In this document: in pieces, positions 4,916 to 5,986 of the stretch
Layout: each line of letters opens with the position of its first letter
Numbering within the stretch: the stretch's first letter is position 1
Source of the DNA: Candidatus Adlerbacteria bacterium
Lineage (GTDB): Bacteria; Patescibacteriota; Minisyncoccia; Phycocordibacterales; SBAW01
Assembly (NCBI GenBank): GCA_903840375.1
Contig: CAIMFR010000055.1
Location: 1 to 5,986, forward strand
Direction: 5' to 3'
Length of the DNA: 5,986 nucleotides
The notes under the pieces: generated by a model
The model's database searches: none
What the model saw: only the letters and a program-made list of their open reading frames with translations
Told to the model about the DNA's origin: nothing
Program-made: the position numbers and the translations under genes

Positions 4916-5986
4916 TTACAAAGAACTCTGCAACGACTTCATGCGCGAGAGGTACGAATCCGAATCGGCGAGCATCTCTGCCGGAGCGCCATGTTCATCT
5001 ATCTTTCCTTCTTTAATAACGAGAATGTCGTCTGCTTCGAGTACGGTTGCCATGCGGTGTGCAATGATAATAAGCGTCACACGTCCGTGCATCTCCTCTA
5101 TCGCACGCTTGATGGCGAGTTCCGACTCCGAATCGAGCGAGCTTGTTGCCTCGTCAAGAATAAGGAGCGAAGGATCTCGTGCAAGCGCACGCGCAAGTAC
5201 GATGCGCTGCCGCTGGCCGCCTGAAAGCATGACGCCGCGGTCGCCTATCATCGTATCGAAACCGTGTTCAAGCCCGATGATGTGATCGTAAATATACGCC
5301 TGTTTTGCGGCGCGAATTATAGCTTCATCGGTCACGTTCGCATCGTAGAAACGTATATTGTCGCGGATGGAAGCGTTCATAAGAAACACATCCTGCGATA
5401 CATAACCAACATGAGTGCGCCACTCGCCTATACGCACTTCGTCTATCGGCACGCCGTCGAGCAGCACCTGACCGCCAGTCGGCTTGAAGAGGCGCAGTAT
5501 CACATCAGCGAGCGACGTTTTGCCGCCGCCAGACTTACCAACAATACCGAGTAGAGAACCTCTCGGAATGGAAAATGAAATATCCGAGAGCGCCTGCGTG
5601 CCGGAAGAATACATAAGCGACACATCATCAAAATCGAGCGACTGCTCGAATATAAACGAACGATGTCCGCTTGGCTGTAGACTGTCTGTACGCATTTCAC
5701 TCTTGAAGAATGCGATGTTGTCAACGAATGGTACCAATCCTGCAGCGGCCTGTACTGCGGATTGCGTTGATTGCAGATAGGTAAAAATTTTCTGTATGAG
5801 GTAAATAGTTGCCGCGAACGCGGCCAGATTGAAACCCGGCAACAGGTATGCGATCGAAAAAAGTACGACGACAAAAATGAGCCCGAATGGCTGTATTAAA
5901 GATGTGCCGATAGTTTGTATAAGCGTCGATGCGATGAACATGTGCCGCATGCGGTCGAGCAGCGAGACATCTGTTTCCGCAGCCAC
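4916..5986 (-). CDS. ABC transporter, membrane/ATP-binding half-transporter (5' end outside the window)
   Basis: C-terminal part of an MsbA/PglK-like exporter half-molecule, in which a membrane domain is followed by an ATPase domain; such proteins work as dimers in the inner membrane, and in glycan clusters they often flip lipid-linked saccharides. The frame is open to the window edge. The first codon there is GTG, but it is probably an internal valine because most of the membrane domain is missing. Numbering from that codon, hydrophobic segments lie near residues 28-48 and 52-70. The ATPase domain shows Walker A GKSGGGKT (150-157), Q-loop Gln198, signature LSGGQ (254-258), Walker B LLILD (274-278) followed by Glu279, and the switch His310. 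All catalytic elements are intact, so the visible part looks functional. It ends in TAA 18 bp before the FkbM gene. Family assignment is firm. The substrate is inferred from the glycan neighbours; lipid, peptide or drug export cannot be excluded from sequence. Confidence 0.95.
   Translation of the reverse strand: MAAETDVSLLDRMRHMFIASTLIQTIGTSLIQPFGLIFVVVLFSIAYLLPGFNLAAFAATIYLIQKIFTYLQSTQSAVQAAAGLVPFVDNIAFFKSEMRTDSLQPSGHRSFIFEQSLDFDDVSLMYSSGTQALSDISFSIPRGSLLGIVGKSGGGKTSLADVILRLFKPTGGQVLLDGVPIDEVRIGEWRTHVGYVSQDVFLMNASIRDNIRFYDANVTDEAIIRAAKQAYIYDHIIGLEHGFDTMIGDRGVMLSGGQRQRIVLARALARDPSLLILDEATSSLDSESELAIKRAIEEMHGRVTLIIIAHRMATVLEADDILVIKEGKIDEHGAPAEMLADSDSYLSRMKSLQSSL

Larger units (their letters stand above)
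1..5986 (-). other. Interior of a single co-directional operon for a surface-glycan precursor
   Basis: Seven clear genes run in the same direction. Junctions in transcription order are 18, 13, 14, 15, -4 (or +14 with the later epimerase start), 3 and 12 bp. No hairpin with a following T-run is visible in the gaps, and no gap has room for a full promoter. Cotranscription is therefore inferred from layout. The promoter must lie beyond 5986 and the terminator before 1. Confidence 0.75.

Noticed and set aside
1..5986. CRISPR arrays, tRNA or rRNA genes, insertion sequences, tandem repeats
   Set aside because: Looked for and not seen; the space is nearly fully occupied by seven protein genes.

Overview
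The window is one densely packed bacterial block with every gene on the minus strand, so transcription runs from 5986 towards 1. In transcription order it holds: the C-terminal part of an ABC exporter or flippase (5986-4916), an FkbM-family methyltransferase (4897-4223), a second class I SAM methyltransferase (4209-3466), a KdsC-like HAD phosphatase (3451-2933), a SIS-domain isomerase of the 6-phospho-3-hexuloisomerase (HxlB/PHI) type (2917-2363), a ribulose-phosphate 3-epimerase-family TIM barrel (2348-1656), a nucleotidyltransferase fused to an APH/choline-kinase-like kinase (1652-84), and possibly the first codons of a Cys-rich protein (71-1). Junctions are an overlap or gaps of 3 to 18 bp. 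I see no convincing terminator or promoter, so the window looks like the interior of one long operon whose two ends lie outside it. No gene-free stretch exceeds 20 bp.

The content points to surface-glycan (capsule, O-antigen or S-layer glycan) biosynthesis. Four consecutive products (epimerase, isomerase, phosphatase, kinase plus nucleotidyltransferase) have the functions needed to turn a central sugar phosphate into a nucleotide-activated sugar. The logic parallels the GDP-heptose route (GmhA isomerase, HddA kinase, GmhB phosphatase, HddC nucleotidyltransferase) but uses different families, with an Rpe/AlsE-type epimerase added. The two methyltransferases would decorate the glycan and the ABC protein would flip or export it. 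No glycosyltransferase lies in the window. Sugar identity cannot be read from sequence; a rare ketose-derived or 3-epimeric hexose or pentose is my inference.

Organism: a bacterium using the standard stop codons (TAA six times, TGA once). GC varies by eye from about 35-40% in parts of the terminal fusion gene to 55-65% in the ABC ATPase domain. None of the start codons has a well-spaced Shine-Dalgarno sequence and several leaders are A/T-rich. That would suit an uncultivated lineage such as Patescibacteria/CPR or a Bacteroidota-like initiation style, but I cannot assign taxonomy from this window.
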